64,000 nucleotides of DNA from Chaetoceros tenuissimus (GCA_021927905.1 BLLK01000060.1:407219-471218); one strand, 5' to 3'; shown: positions 21,116 through 34,800, counted from the first letter of the stretch. The notes: generated by a model not told the origin, from the letters alone. Numbers and translations: made by a program.

Positions 21116-22941
21116 CTATAGTTTTTCAGATTGCCTTAATGCAAGTTCAAATTCACCGCTCATAAAATATCTATTCAACTTTTGCATAGTAGATCTAGTT
21201 GGACATGCACTTGATCGAAACTCATGAATTTTCAACAGAGCCTGTCGGAGCGATTCCTTTGTAGCAAATGGCATTTCGCTTTGCATCATCTTCTCATGGG
21301 AAGCATTTTTATCAATAATCATTTGCACATAGGAAAAGAAAATATTTTTGCCATCTCTACTGCACAAATGCTTGACAAGTACAGATGGTATCGAACTGTG
21401 CTTATAGACTTGTGTAAAACAAGGGTCCCCTTCCTGAATTTTATTTTCATATTGAAAATAAGTATACATATTTTGATATGATACTTCTTTTACCCACGAT
21501 TTGAGAACAATTGAGCCGTCATCTCTATCAAATTCACAACAAAGGCACAAAACAGCCATGCATATAGCAACGCTCCTATCCATACCTTGAGCGCAATGAA
21601 TCAATACTCTTCTATTCTCTTTCAGATGTACTACGATAAATAGCAATGCAGTTGACATCCACTTTTCGAGCTCGGTTTTATCTCTCTTCCCTTCTTTCAC
21701 TGGAAGCTGGATATAAAATTTTCCTGTGGGAATAATACCATTCATTGAGCTAAATTCTTCATACTCCATCGTTGTCACATTTACTATGGCATCAAAATGT
21801 TTCCAGGCAGTGTTTGGCCTACCGGAGCGTCTTGATCCTATCGAAATAGTCGCCTTATCATTGTTCTCATTGGAATTAGTAATTGTCATAGTGTTAAAAT
21901 ATGAAGTAAACGGTGCCTGTGGTTGGTATAATTTGCATCGAGAATGATTGGCACGGAAATATTCTTCGTTCTCAGATTTCGCTTCATTGACAATATGGCG
22001 AATGGTAGACATTATCTCTTCTTCCCGTGCTGCATCATAAGGCTCATTGTATGGAGAGAAATGATCTATATTCTTCCATAGCAAATATGGTGTTAAGCCA
22101 TGAGCCCATGACTCTTCATCATCCCCTTTTATATGCAAAAATGCTTCCTTAGACTTTTTAAAATTTACAATAGTTTGTAAGATAGCAATTATTATCACAT
22201 ACCTGCACCAGAGATATAATTATCATTTGTCAACCCGTTATCTCTGTCTGAACAACTTACGCATACGATGCAAGAGTATTCACTTTTAGCTTTGTCTATT
22301 TCATCGCTTAACTCATTGAGTTTCGTCAATGTATCTTCGTTTGAATTTTGAACAATCCAAAAGCATCTCAAGGGTTTGCTAGGAGAATTCCTTATAAACT
22401 CTTTTGGATTCAATACAACTTTTGCATCTACTGCATTTTGAAATCTGTCTTCGATAACCCCCTTCATATTCATGTGTTCCTCTTCTGATGTAGTAGGTGG
22501 AGTGAATAATTCTATTTCTTCATGTTCTTCAAAGTTAAAATTTGCATCTACTTCAGAACGATAATACAAAATCAACTTGTTCATGACTGCGCACCAAATT
22601 GGCAAAGTAGCCTTGAAACTATCGCAGTAGGTTTTGTACTTGGATGCATCAACAACAAGGACCGCGCCGTCTTTTCTGGAGGCCTTGGCAACAGTTCTCA
22701 AAAAGTCAAAGTGCAATCTTTTCAAAGAAAAATTGTAAATATTTTTGTGCCCATCTGTAGATTTGAAATGGACATTGTTATGAGTTGAATAGGGGAATCC
22801 ATACCAAGCACCACATCGGTCATTGGAAACGATGGAATACTTCCCTTTTGACTTCTCATGAAAGAAAGAAACTACTTCGTTTAGAAAAGTTGACGAGTCG
22901 AGCAAAATGGAGCGTATTCTGGTAGCAACGTCTGAGTTCAT
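21116..22941 (-). CDS. RIT1: Initiator tRNA 2'-O-ribosyl phosphate transferase (Rit1 type)
   Basis: Two exons, 22941-22203 and 22125-21116 (77-bp intron), 582 residues. In fungi the enzyme adds a 2'-O-ribosyl phosphate to A64 of initiator tRNA-Met so that it is excluded from elongation. Recognisable blocks are RSILLDSSTF, SNDRCGAWYG, FKSTDGH near the N-terminus, SRKDGAVLVVDAS, and LPIWCAVMN. The splice restores ISGAGDDEESWAHGLTP, a hallmark of the family. The C-terminal half holds the dual-specificity-phosphatase-like loop IHCAQGMDRSVAI (about residue 422), as in other Rit1 proteins. Its presence implies that the host's cytosolic initiator tRNA carries this mark, which is inference. Confidence 0.9.
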
Positions 22942-23504
22942 ATCATATGGACATCCAGAGCTCTTCTTCTTATGTGGATGTGTAAGAGGAGGTCTTGGCA
23001 GCCAAAATGGAAAATGAAATCCAAAATATACTATGCATGAAGCTGTGTAAATACTAGATAGTCTACTCGTAGAGAGGCATAAAAAAATGAAACTTGTTGG
23101 AAGATGGGACTCATCTTAGACCTCTCACAGCCACTCATTTTCCGCATTTTTTGAATGATAACGGATGTGCTTTATAAAATATTTATGTAATAATAAGAAT
23201 AAGAAATATTTGCAGTTTTGAAACAAGTAAGGATTGAGTGTAAATATAGGAGAGAAAGGTGAACAAACAATTGAGATAGTCGTGGTACAAGTACTGTAGA
23301 CAAGAAATTCACATGGAAAAAGTGAAGCCGATAGGAGGAGTTATATAAGGGTTATCGGGTTATTTCCTCTTCTATTTTGATGCATTTCCATTGCAATACG
23401 TACTTATTAGCAATACTATTCTTTCCTTATTTTTACGAATTACGTCCATACAAGTTCATCAATATTCTACTGACAGCTACTGAGGAATATAGAAAGCATG
23501 GAAA
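22942..23504. promoter_or_regulatory. Divergent region, Rit1 / SDR
   Basis: 563 bases between divergent starts. AT-rich, with no element assigned. Confidence 0.3.
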
Positions 23505-24467
23505 ATGGAAATGTTAAAAAGTATAGCCCTCCTACTACTGCCGCTTTCTGCTGCTTCATTTTTTGTTCCGTCAACTTACAGGAAAGAATCTCTTTCTCGC
23601 CTTGCTGCTTCCATAGAAATCAATGAGAAAACTGCAAAGGAGCTTACAGACAAGAGCGCTATAGTGACAGGTGCATCATCTGGCCTTGGCAAAGCTCTAG
23701 CGTTACAATTAGCAAAATGTGATATGAAGAAGATCGTCCTCAGTGGCCGTAACATGGACTCTCTCCAAGATGTGAAAGAGCAATGCGATGCATTGAATTC
23801 TCAATGCGAGTTTCATGTTTTACCATGTGACCTTAGTGATATCGAAGCATCTAAAAAATTTGCAAAGGATGCCCTTTCGAAATGCAATGATAATGTTGAT
23901 GTACTAGTTTTATGTGGTGGAATGTCGTCAAGATCATCATTCCTCGAATCAAGTTATGAAGTGGATGAAATGTTGATGAAGGTAAACTTTTTATCTGGGT
24001 CTGCTATTTCAAAAGAAATTGTTCCATCAATGGTAGATAAGGGCAGTGGGTCGATCATATGGATCTCAAGTGTACAAGGGTTAATCGGAACTCCATATCG
24101 TACAAGTTACGCTGCAAGCAAGTTCGCAGTTCAAGGTTACTGCGAAGCATTAAGATCTGAATTAACTTCCAGTGGTATAAGTGTCCACTGTGTTAGTCCG
24201 GGATATATTAGTACAAACCTGTCTTTGAATGCAGCAAATGGCGATGGTTCATCATATGGTAAAATGGATCAGACAACAGCAAATGGTGCGAATCCTAATC
24301 AAGTTGCGGGCGAAATCTTAAACAATGTCTTTAGCAAGGGGAAATCAGATTTTGTCGTTGCCGCTGGTTTCTCGGCTACTGCTGCAATAATACTGAAATT
24401 CTTTGCCCCAAAATTTCTTGAACAAAAATTGGTAAAGAGATTCCTCAAAGCTCAAAAGAATGAATAA
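23505..24467 (+). CDS. Short-chain dehydrogenase/reductase with plastid-type presequence
   Basis: 320 residues, no intron. The N-terminus (MEMLKSIALLLLPLSAASFFVPS) is a signal peptide followed by a Phe-containing ASAF-like site, suggesting plastid or ER entry; a second in-frame Met two codons later could also start. The Rossmann motif is TGASSGLGKALA (about residue 54). The usual NAG position reads LCGGMSS. The catalytic Ser is in IIWISSVQG and the Tyr/Lys in YAASKFAVQGY (about 201-205). A hydrophobic stretch (VVAAGFSATAAIILKFFAP) near the C-terminus could anchor it in a membrane. It resembles the DHRS7-like group, but the substrate cannot be told. Confidence 0.85.
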   Translation: MEMLKSIALLLLPLSAASFFVPSTYRKESLSRLAASIEINEKTAKELTDKSAIVTGASSGLGKALALQLAKCDMKKIVLSGRNMDSLQDVKEQCDALNSQCEFHVLPCDLSDIEASKKFAKDALSKCNDNVDVLVLCGGMSSRSSFLESSYEVDEMLMKVNFLSGSAISKEIVPSMVDKGSGSIIWISSVQGLIGTPYRTSYAASKFAVQGYCEALRSELTSSGISVHCVSPGYISTNLSLNAANGDGSSYGKMDQTTANGANPNQVAGEILNNVFSKGKSDFVVAAGFSATAAIILKFFAPKFLEQKLVKRFLKAQKNE

Positions 24468-24497
24468 TGTTGAAAATAAAAAGCAGCTACAGTTTTA

Positions 24498-27400
24498 CTA
24501 AATTTCAAAGGCCTGAATCTTGCTCGTGTCAGTTTCTGTCATTGTCATATCAATGTCACCCTCCGGTGCTAGACTACTCATAGGTAGGCTTTCATCAATT
24601 CCATTCTGGAGAGGTGGAAGCTTCGTGCTCATGAAATTTGTCCCAGCTTCATAATCATCACCTTCATCCTCTTCCATCTCCTCGTATTCTTCGTCTGAAT
24701 TATTGTCAGGATCCTCACTCCCTTCCATCTCAAAACTATTCTCAGTTTTTCCCATGGAAGAATTGTACCTTCCAGCTGCTTTTTGCATTGCAATAGCATC
24801 AGACCTGCCCCTTCCAATTTCTGCTTTTACTGATTTGTCCCAAGAGTTCAATGCATTCGTCCTTTCATCGCCATACATGATGGAGCAGATTATAGAGTCA
24901 ATTCCAACACTCACAGTATAAGTAAGTATTCCTACAATTCTCCATTTGGGTGTCCAATCATGGTTTACTTCTTTCTTGTCCCTATGTAAACAACAAACTC
25001 TAGCTGCGAAGCTGCATAGAAACATAGCTTCTGAAGTAAAATGGATTGCACGAAGACAGTCAGCTCTCCCTAAAATTTGTAGAGCTTCGTCGGCTGTACA
25101 ATCCTCCTCAGTTGGCAATGATTTCTTGAAAACTTCATCATTGTTCCCCCCTTTTGGAGCTTGTGCAGCGAATATTGCGGCTTGGTTCATGCACAGGAAA
25201 GGGTTACGGCATTCTTTCTTCGAAGCAACTTCTAGCAAAGATAGTGCAACTTCAAGACTAGCTTTTGAGAGCGAAAAAATTGTTGCACACTGACGAAGTT
25301 TCTGAATACTGTAATCAAGCTTCTTCATTGCAAGTTTAGCAGGACCCGAGACATTGCTGTTCCATTTATTGAGTCGCTGCTCTAATTTATCATCGTCCTC
25401 ATCGCTCTCTTCAAAAGTTTCCTTGCCATTCCACTCTCGCAAAAGGACTTCTGCCGAAATTTTTACTAGTTTTGACATAGGAGACTTTGTCATTCGGTTG
25501 CTTGAAATCTTTTTCAAAGTTGGTTGTCTAGGCTTACCAAAGCTTTGTCTTTTGGTATCTTGAGCTTTCCTAGTTTGTGAATCGTTTTCTGCAGATTCTT
25601 TGGATGCATTCGACGCACTAAAAATGTGCCAATCCGTTTCATCTCCAGAACCTTTCACACCCAATGGGGAATCCCATAGAGATTGGTCGAGACAAAATTG
25701 GGACTATCGGAAGCAAAAAAAATTAGCCGATGTATCGATTGTCAATAATACATAGTTCTTACAAAATCTACTTACTGCTGGTAGTACAATACTAAGGGCA
25801 TGTTTCAATAGAGCATTTTGCTTAATTTCATCTTCTTCTTTGTTTGCCAACAAAAGCGCAACATTAGCAAAACTCAGTAGGATATTAAGTCCACTATCCT
25901 CTCCAAAGCTTGAAATTTGATCCCCTTCAAATTCATGGAGGCTTTTCAAAGCATCTTTGTACCAACCTGTCTTTTTTGTATTCTTCATTGAATCTTCAAA
26001 ATCAATTGGTGTCAAAGAAGGAATCACATCTTCAATTAATAACCATATGTTCGTCAATTGCCTTTCCCTTTCACGGTCCGTGAGTCCAGCTACTTTGTCC
26101 CCTTGAATATTGATACCAAACATAACTTTTTGACGATTTCTTTTCATGAGATTTAGATGAAACTCGTCCTTCTCCCACCCCGAAAACGAAGAGACAGCCC
26201 CAGCAACACAGAGATTATATGCACTTCTTGATATGACTACATGTTCATCGTCTTGCCAATCTGATGGAACAGGAAAATGTCGCCAAGTCTCACTGAGTAA
26301 ACCTTTAGAAGAATTGTAGAGGTCATGGAAGTCCAAATTACAAACAAGGCCCACACAGAGTTTCATTTTATCAAGTAAATCACGAAGGCTAGATATGCTA
26401 TCATTGTCACTAGCCTTCATGCTCATAATTGCAAGTGAGAATGACGAAGAAAGAATATTCAACATCTTCAAAAATGTGAGACTCAAGAAAGTAATCGTAA
26501 ATATGAACACAAAATTGATGTGAAATGAACTTACCTCGATTGAGCTTGATCGAGGAGTGCCATCAGGTGTTAATTTCCACAGCTCTTTCTTGAACTTGAG
26601 CATGTCATTGATGACTGAAAATGCAGAGTCATATACAAGCTTTGCATCATCAATATGCTTACTTTGACATGATCGATATGCCCTATCCAACCGCATGCGA
26701 AATGTTGAAAATAGAACTTTGATACAATTCTCTTTCTTCAAAGAAAGGTTTACGTTGTTGACAAGCGATGTACTCTCTTTCAAAAGATTCAACTCATTTT
26801 CTTTCTGCAATTTTTCGAAATAATTTTGAAAAATTGGCAAAACCTCGTCGACCCAAGTACTTCTACTCTTGACGTTTTTGAAGATATCCGCTGAGAATGC
26901 ATAAGCTTCCAATTGGGTCATGGGTTCCGACATTGCTTTGCGAAAAATTCGAAGTGAGAGATTACCATCATTCTCATTTAAATCTTCGTGAATGTTTTCA
27001 TTTAGAGGTGTCTCTAATCCTTCCAAAGCTTTCAACATTTTGACGGCTAAAAAGTCAGCTTTTCCCTCCGACAAAAGAGTTAACCCATACAGCACTTGAA
27101 GCTCAGGAGGTAAAATACCGTTCTTCATCATATCGAGTAGTCCTGTACCTGCTGGACCTTCGAAGTCTTCATCATCAGAAAGAATTACGTCTGAATCATC
27201 TCCATCTCCATCACTATCATACTGTAATCAAAGAGGAAAGGATTAGAATTGGTAAAAAGAAATACTAATAAAGTATTCACAACTTACTGTATCATATGTT
27301 TCTCTCTCAAGTTGAAGAATGCTTTTTCCTTGAAAGTGTTGTCTCTCTTCAAACCGCTGCCACCGTCTTATTCGCTCTTCGATCCTCTTTGCTCTTTCCT

Positions 27401-29645
27401 TCAAATATATGGAAACAGACTCGCACGCCAAAGATCCTGCTCGATATAATTTCATCAGCAAGGCTTGTTTCAAAAGTTGAGATGCAATGTCACATACAGC
27501 TGCACACGTTGCTGTCAGAGGAATGTTGTTTCTTTTATTATCAATTTCTCGCTCACTCGTATCAATTTTCTGTTGGAGGGTAGCTTTCTGAGACTGATAT
27601 TCCAACGCAAGATCAAGCAAGGCTTTTTTCTGTGTTTGAATTAGTCGCAACCTCTCTTTCTGTCTCTCTTCCAAGTCTAGGCTGACATTATTATTGAGGC
27701 GCATATTTTCTGTCTCCTCGTCAAAAGTCGACAAATCTTTACCATGTGCGTCAATCAGTGAAATTCGATCATTGTGGAACTTATCAGCCAGTGCCTCTAG
27801 AGTCAATGTTTCATTATTTTCTTCGGAAGTTTCTTGGAGAGTTATTTTTCCGACAGTACCATCATCGTCACCACTCTTCTGTTTCGAATTACTTTCATCC
27901 ACACCACTGCTTTCGTCTCTTCTATTTGAAGAAGACTCTTTTCGAAGTTGTATTTTTCTATCCATTTCAAACGTATCACAGACTTGCCACCTAGAATCTT
28001 CTTCGGAATTTTTCTTTTCTTTCAGTATATAATGTGCTCTTTTTTGAATCCATGAAGATAATTTTTCGCAAGATTTTGTACCAGCAGCAGCTTCTAATGC
28101 CATACAGAGTGCTTGGAAACGCCGTTCTTGCCAATCAAAAGATGTAGAATACTTCCTCAACCATCTCCTAAACATGTAGTTATCATTTGTATGGATACCT
28201 CTATTCCACTGCCTACATTCATGACCAATTATTAACATGAGGTCTGCATACAACAACCAGACATGATAACTTCGCTCAAGTTCGGTTCTTTCTTGTGATT
28301 TAGTGCTTTCTTCTTGAGACTTATTTTTCAAATCGGTCAAAATTGTTAATGCCTCGCTAATATTTCCTAACTCCATATGAGTATATGCAAGCTTTGAAGG
28401 AACGCTAATACCTGGAGGGCGTAAATTATCTGCAGTTTGGAAATCTTCCTTTGCCTCTTCTAGCCATTTTTTCCTTTGCTCTACATGATATCTTGTATAA
28501 TCTTCTGCATTTCTAATACTTGGCATTTCCTCCTTTTCACCTTCATTTTCCTCATTCGTACCAACTTCATCTATCTTTGCAGTTTCATTATCCATGTCAA
28601 TTGTGGGTGGAAGCCGTAAACATTGTGCATGTAGGTTAGCTATGATAAGCGCAGCATCTCCAGCGCGAATCCACAATGAGCAATCCATTTTACACAGTAA
28701 AGCCGCCACGTGATAGGATGCAAAAGCTTTCTTTGCCAATTTGAGACGCTCTTGGATACTTTCATAATCATCCTCTATATTCTTTTGACGATTTATAGAC
28801 TCTAAAGTTTCAAACTCTGATTCTGCCTCGTTCATTCCCTCTGTTGAGACATTATTGGAGCGACTTGCTTTTACAGTCTCTTCACGCAACTTACTTTCGT
28901 AGACAAGTCCAAGACTGGAATATAACTGCGGAGCGATAGGAGCAGCAGTTGCTACTTCTTTCAATTTATCAACAGCCGACACATTCAAACCTCTCGCATG
29001 AGCCCCAAGAGCTTCTCCATGTCTTTGTGCCATCCGATGTGATTTGAAATTCTTCATTTTGTACATTTTCTTTGCAATTTTATAACTTGAATATTTTGGC
29101 TGTACAGATCTTTTCGAAGACTGCTTACTTTTTGATTTACTCAGTGCAGTCTCCTCCTCTTCAGAATCAGATTCATCTATATCAATATTTAGTTCATCAG
29201 CATAGAGATTGTATCGATCAGCATCGTCTCCTTCGTCGTCATCGGAATCTTGCGAATTATCTTGTTGTTCGGCAGCTTGACCAAGATCTATATCATTAGC
29301 ATCATCGTTATCATCATCTTCATCGTTCTTGGTATTATTAGACCCAATTCCAAATATCAGACTACCCTCTACAACGTCATCTTCTAAAGCAGCTCGACTC
29401 CCCCTCAGTCTCTTTCGTTTCGTAGTGTGAACAGCAGAAGCTTTTTCATCCTTCTTCTCCAAAGATTTTCGCTTAATGGTACGTTCTTTCATTTCTCTGC
29501 GATGAAGTTTTCTTCTCGACCGACCAAAATGATTGATGCCGTGTTTTGCAACTTCCATTTCTGCATGTAGTTCATCGAATTCTGAACGCATTTTATCCTT
29601 TGCATCTTGACCATTTGGGGCGCTATCTTTCTGCTCTGATGACAT
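24498..29645 (-). CDS. TPR protein resembling TFIIIC tau131/GTF3C3 subunit
   Basis: Four exons, 29645-27288, 27221-26535, 26465-25776 and 25703-24498, all phase 0, about 1646 residues. TFIIIC recruits TFIIIB to RNA polymerase III genes. The N-terminus is acidic (DDEDDDNDDANDID), as in tau131. TPR-like helices begin around SHRMAQRHGEALGAHARG and VATAAPIAPQLYSSLGLVYE, which resembles the APLAYEPFSTLAMIYE block of GTF3C3. Further helical repeats run through the middle, with a charged region (~residue 560-700). The C-terminus returns to helical repeats (PFLCMNQAAIFAAQAPKGG) and an acidic tail. The intron at 26466-26534 is 69 bp and has no in-frame stop, so a retained form would still be translatable. 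The family call rests on architecture and two blocks, so it is moderate; a generic TPR scaffold is the alternative. Confidence 0.65.
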
Positions 29646-30074
29646 GTTTCAAGACAACTGATCCCTATATACTGTTGGCGCAATTATAAACACTTGAGGT
29701 TATTATCGATCTCTCTTTATCGTTTCATACACTGTACACATATAGTATGTATTCATGTAAAAACAACTAGACTATTTTCACAGTGTGGCGAGTGGCGCTG
29801 TGGCGCTGTGGCCGTGGCATCTATCATCCTCATCTTTGATAATTTCGAGCCATTTACTAACTTTGGCTAGGTATAATATATGAGTTAGTCTTGAGCTAAT
29901 CTCTTAGTTATCGCTGAAAGATCGACTGAACAGCATCGCTGAATTGGAGATACGAGTACACACATCAAATTCTTCACAAAGCGAAAGCGCGATAGACTTG
30001 AAATCATTCATTACTATCTGCAACAACTAAATTCTGACCGGCCAGCAACATAAATATATTCACATCACCAGACT
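29646..30074. promoter_or_regulatory. Divergent region, TFIIIC-like gene / repeat-family gene A
   Basis: 429 bases. A short GC-rich direct repetition of GTGGCGCT-like words at about 29782-29820 stands out from the AT-rich surroundings. The function is unknown. Confidence 0.35.
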
Positions 30075-31435
30075 ATGAGGATCTCAATTCTATCTTTAGT
30101 ACTTGCTCTGTCGTTGGGAGCGATAGAAGTAAGCGCAACGACGAAAATTGATAGCATCAATTCCAAGAAAACAGAATTGAAGGGAACTCCCATTTCTTCC
30201 CTTAAACAAGATAGAGACCTCTATGTAAACCCATGTACTGGATCTATATCTAGAGACAGCAATGATGATGATACCACAGGTCCTTGTATCACTGACGAAC
30301 CAACAAATATTCCGTCTTCCTCCCCTTCCATTTCTCCAACTAGCACTCCATCTGTGTCCAGTCGACCAACATCAAGTACTGCACCATCATTGATTCCAAG
30401 TTCTTCTCCAACATCAATTCCTACCGTATCTCCAACATTCGCTCCGTCATCAAAACCTAGTGGAAGTGGATACAAGTCCTCTTGTCCAGGGCTATCCCCA
30501 GGTTTGGGCGTGACTGATGACAATGTTATCAATGTTGTTTTTTATTATGCCATGGAAACAGACAATACTCCAACTACAGATGATGCAAATGCGTTACTTC
30601 CTGCTGTAGAGGATCTGATTGCAGAAAAGGTTGCAGATGATTTGCTAGCTCACTGTCAGAATGATGTAGATACTGAGTCTGATAGAAGAAATCTGAGACG
30701 ATTGGAGGCTGTTGCACTTGCTGCAGATCCAGCAGATGAAATTCTCGAAGATACTCGTAAGTAATATATACTACATATTGTTATAACGGCTGGAACTGAA
30801 GAGATATCACTCATAACATCTTTTTAATAGCGTGTACCCCTGAAGATCCAAACAATCAGTGCTATGTAGTGAAGGGTCAAATGTATGTAAGGGTAGATGC
30901 ATCCGATTCATTCGGTCAAGTTGATCAGGACGTGAAGATTACTACAAAAGAAATCATGTCTTCATCCAACCTTGCAGTTGGAAATGTAAAGAAAATTTCG
31001 TATGTAGATAATGTAAGTCCAGTGGTTAAATCAGGAGGCGAGGTTTCCATAGGTGGTGCTGATGAGAACAAAGCTGACAGCAGCAAAAACATCGACATTT
31101 CCAATATTATTATCATTGGTTCTGCTTGTGTTGCAGCAGCTGTTTTGTTGGGTATGGGCATAATAAAAAGGCGATCAAAAGACGAAAACGATGATGAAAG
31201 TGAGGGAGGAAATTTATTTGGTGACGTTTCATATGAAACTGTTTCGTTTCCAGGTATCAATGCAAGAGATTTTGACAAGTCACTAAATAATGATCATCGA
31301 GACCATGCTGCATTGGCAGACAAATTAGACAGCATAGAGGAGGAGAATGAATCAGTGTATGCCGAGTCATCTTGTGAGATCTCTGATTCTACAAACACAG
31401 ACGACGATGAACTAGAGGATATTCCAATTGTTTAG
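30075..31435 (+). CDS. Type-I membrane protein, single-domain member of the repeat-domain pair
   Basis: Two exons, 30075-30756 and 30831-31435 (74-bp intron), 428 residues. Signal peptide (MRISILSLVLALSLGAIEVSA), a short motif DLYVNPCTGSIS shared with the next gene, a Pro/Ser/Thr stalk of PS-x-x-PT repeats (residues ~75-130), one ~160-residue extracellular domain, a transmembrane helix (IIIIGSACVAAAVLLGMGII) followed by KRR, and an acidic cytoplasmic tail. The extracellular domain matches the 492-bp repeat units of the neighbouring gene in order and spacing: CPG start, VVFYYAMETD, LLPAVEDLIAEK, a Cys near LLAHC, then NQCYVVKGQMYV. No named family is recognised. It is probably a cell-surface or wall-associated protein. 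Confidence 0.85.
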
Positions 31436-31886
31436 AATGTCATACATGTTGAAGGTGAAAGCTTAGTATTTAAAAAAAGCTTCATCGCTTGGCTTCATCT
31501 AGGGGGGGAATGGCAATACGTATGTATAATGTAGCTCAATAAATGCATTCAAAATAATGAAAGTCTTCATTTCTGTTCATTACTTATTTTGGATGCAATG
31601 ATCATTTTTCTCAAACAACTCCATACCTTCCTGATTTATTTTTATAAATCAGAATTTTTGTCCGTATTGTGTTGGGAGTTATACAAGACTAAAAAACTTA
31701 TCGGTTGGCGATAATATGTCGGAAGGTGAATCAATCCCGCAGAAAATATCAATGAAAGATCGCTAAAATGAGACAACACAAAACGAAAGTACCACACTCT
31801 CACTCTGTCTAAGCCAACAACTAATTTTCAAACTTCACTCATTCCTCAATTATAAAATTAAAATCGCAACAACCTAATCCTATATC
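31436..31886. other. Intergenic between tandem paralogues
   Basis: 451 bases between two genes on the same strand. Holds the 3' end of the first and the promoter of the second. No element assigned. Confidence 0.35.
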
Positions 31887-34800
31887 ATGATTCTGGATAA
31901 AAAGCTGATATGGCTTCTTATCTCGATCTTGAGTTATGGAGTGGCGAAAGAAACTAAAAGAGATCTATGGTATATAAATCCTTGTACGGGAAGTATCAGT
32001 AACGATGCTCCAACTGATGATGAAATTCAAGGTAAGAGAACAATGAAAGATACAACAATTTAGAATATACAACAGGAAGACTTACTCAACCATCTCTCTA
32101 TGAAAGATTGTGTAACAGCAACACCAACAAAAACAGTGCAACCATCATCAGCGCCGACTCAAGAACAAAATCCGTTGAATCCAGATAATGACAAGAAACT
32201 ATGTCCAGGATCAGAAGACTGTAGCATCGATGTTGAAAGCGATACTGTTGTTCCAGTAATGTTCAAGTATTCGGTCGAGACACAGCCAGGTGCTGATATC
32301 AATGCACTTTTGCCTGAGCTCGAGGAGAACATATTGTTCAAGCTTGCACCATCTACATTGGATCATTGTCTCACTGATGAAGCAGCACGTACTCGTCATT
32401 TGGAAGGGTCTACTGCACCAACAGGCATTTGCTCAAGACCAGCAGACTTCCAGCTTACTGCAGAATCATGTGATCCAGAAAAGAGCGAAAGCAATGATTG
32501 TTTTGTCATCATGGGAGGACTATCAGTAGCAGTAGAGTCCGGCGCTGATGATGCAGCAAAGGACGCAGTGAAGGATCAGATTCTTGATGCTACCAAGTCG
32601 TTGATGGAGAATGATGAGCTTCTTGGCAGCAATGTAGCACCAGTGGAGAAGGTGAAGTTCCTTGGGGAGTATCCACCAACTGACAAAGTACTATGTCCAG
32701 GATCAGAAGATTGTAGCATCGATGTTGAAAGCGATACTGTTGTTCCAGTAATGTTCAAGTATTCGGTCGAGACACAGCCAGGTGCTGATATCAATGCGCT
32801 TTTGCCTGAGCTCGAGGAGAACCTCTTGTTCAAGCTTGCACCATCTACATTGGATCATTGTCTCACTGATGAAGCAGCACGTACTCGTCATTTGGAAGGG
32901 TCTACTGCACCAACAGGCATTTGCTCAAGACCAGCAGACTTCCAGCTTACTGCAGAATCATGTGATCCAGAAAAGAGCGAAAGCAATGATTGTTTTGTCA
33001 TCATGGGAGGACTATCAGTAGCAGTAGAGTCCGGCGCTGATGATGCAGCAAAGGACGCAGTGAAGGATCAGATTCTTGATGCTACCAAGTCGTTGATGGA
33101 GAATGATGAGCTTCTTGGCAGCAATGTAGCACCAGTGGAGAGTGGAAGTTCCTTGGGGAGTATCCACCAACTGACAAAGTACTATGTCCAGGATCAGAAG
33201 ATTGTAGCATCGATGTTGAAAGCGATACTGTTGTTCCAGTAATGTTCAAGTATTCGGTCGAGACACAGCCAGGTGCTGATATCAATGCACTTTTGCCTGA
33301 GCTCGAGGAGAACATATTGTTCAAGCTTGCACCATCTACATTGGATCATTGTCTCACTGATGAAGCAGCACGTACTCGTCATTTGGAGGAATGCCTACTT
33401 TTAACAGGCATTTGCTCAAGACCAGCAGACTCCAGCTTACTGCAGAATCATGTGATCCAAGAAAAAGAGGCAAAAACAATGAAGTTGTTTGTCATCATGG
33501 GAGGACTATCAATGTAGTAAGAGTCAGCGCTGATGATGCAGCAAAGAGACGCAGGGAAGTAGAAGGGGATCAGATTCTTGATGCACCACCAGAACCGTTG
33601 ATGGAGAATGATGAGCTTCTTGGCAGCAATGTAGCACCAGTGGAGAAGGTGAAGTTCCTTGGGGAGTATCCACCAACTGACAAAGTACTATGTCCAGGAT
33701 CAGAAGATTGTAGCATCGATGTTGAAAGCGATACTGTTGTTCCAGTAATGTTCAAGTATTCGGTCGAGACACAGCCAGGTGCTGATATCAATGCACTTTT
33801 GCCTGAGCTCGAGGAGAACATATTGTTCAAGCTTGCACCATCCACATTGGATCATTGTCTCACTGATGAAGCAGCACGTACTCGTCATTTGGAAGGGTCT
33901 ACTGCACCAACAGGCATTTGCTCAAGACCAGCAGACTTCCAGCTTACTGCAGAATCATGTGATCCAGAAAAGAGCGAAAGCAATGATTGTTTTGTCATCA
34001 TGGGAGGACTATCAGTAGCAGTAGAGTCCGGCGCTGATGATGCAGCAAAGGACGCAGTGAAGGATCAGATTCTTGATGCTACCAAGTCGTTGATGGAGAA
34101 TGATGAGCTTCTTGGCAGCAATGTAGCACCAGTGGAGAAGGTGAAGTTCCTTGGGGAGTATCCACCAACTGACAAAGTACTATGTCCAGGATCAGAAGAT
34201 TGTAGCATCGATGTTGAAAGCGATACTGTTGTTCCAGTAATGTTCAAGTATTCGGTCGAGACACAGCCAGGTGCTGATATCAATGCACTTTTGCCTGAGC
34301 TCGAGGAGAACCTCTTGTTCAAGCTTGCACCATCTACATTGGATCATTGTCTCACTGATGAAGCAGCACGTACTCGTCATTTGGAAGGGTCTACTGCACC
34401 AACAGGCATTTGCTCAAGACCAGCAGACTTCCAGCTTACTGCAGAATCATGTGATCCAGAAAAGAGCGAAAGCAATGATTGTTTTGTCATCATGGGAGGA
34501 CTATCAGTAGCAGTAGAGTCCGGCGCTGATGATGCAGCAAAGGACGCAGTGAAGGATCAGATTCTTGATGCTACCAAGTCGTTGATGGAGAATGATGAGC
34601 TTCTTGGCAGCAATGTAGCACCAGTGGAGAAGGTGAAGTTCCTTGGGGAGTATCCACCAACTGACAAAGTACTATGTCCAGGATCAGAAGATTGTAGCAT
34701 CGATGTTGAAAGCGATACTGTTGTTCCAGTAATGTTCAAGTATTCGGTCGAGACACAGCCAGGTGCTGATATCAATGCACTTTTGCCTGAGCTCGAGGAG

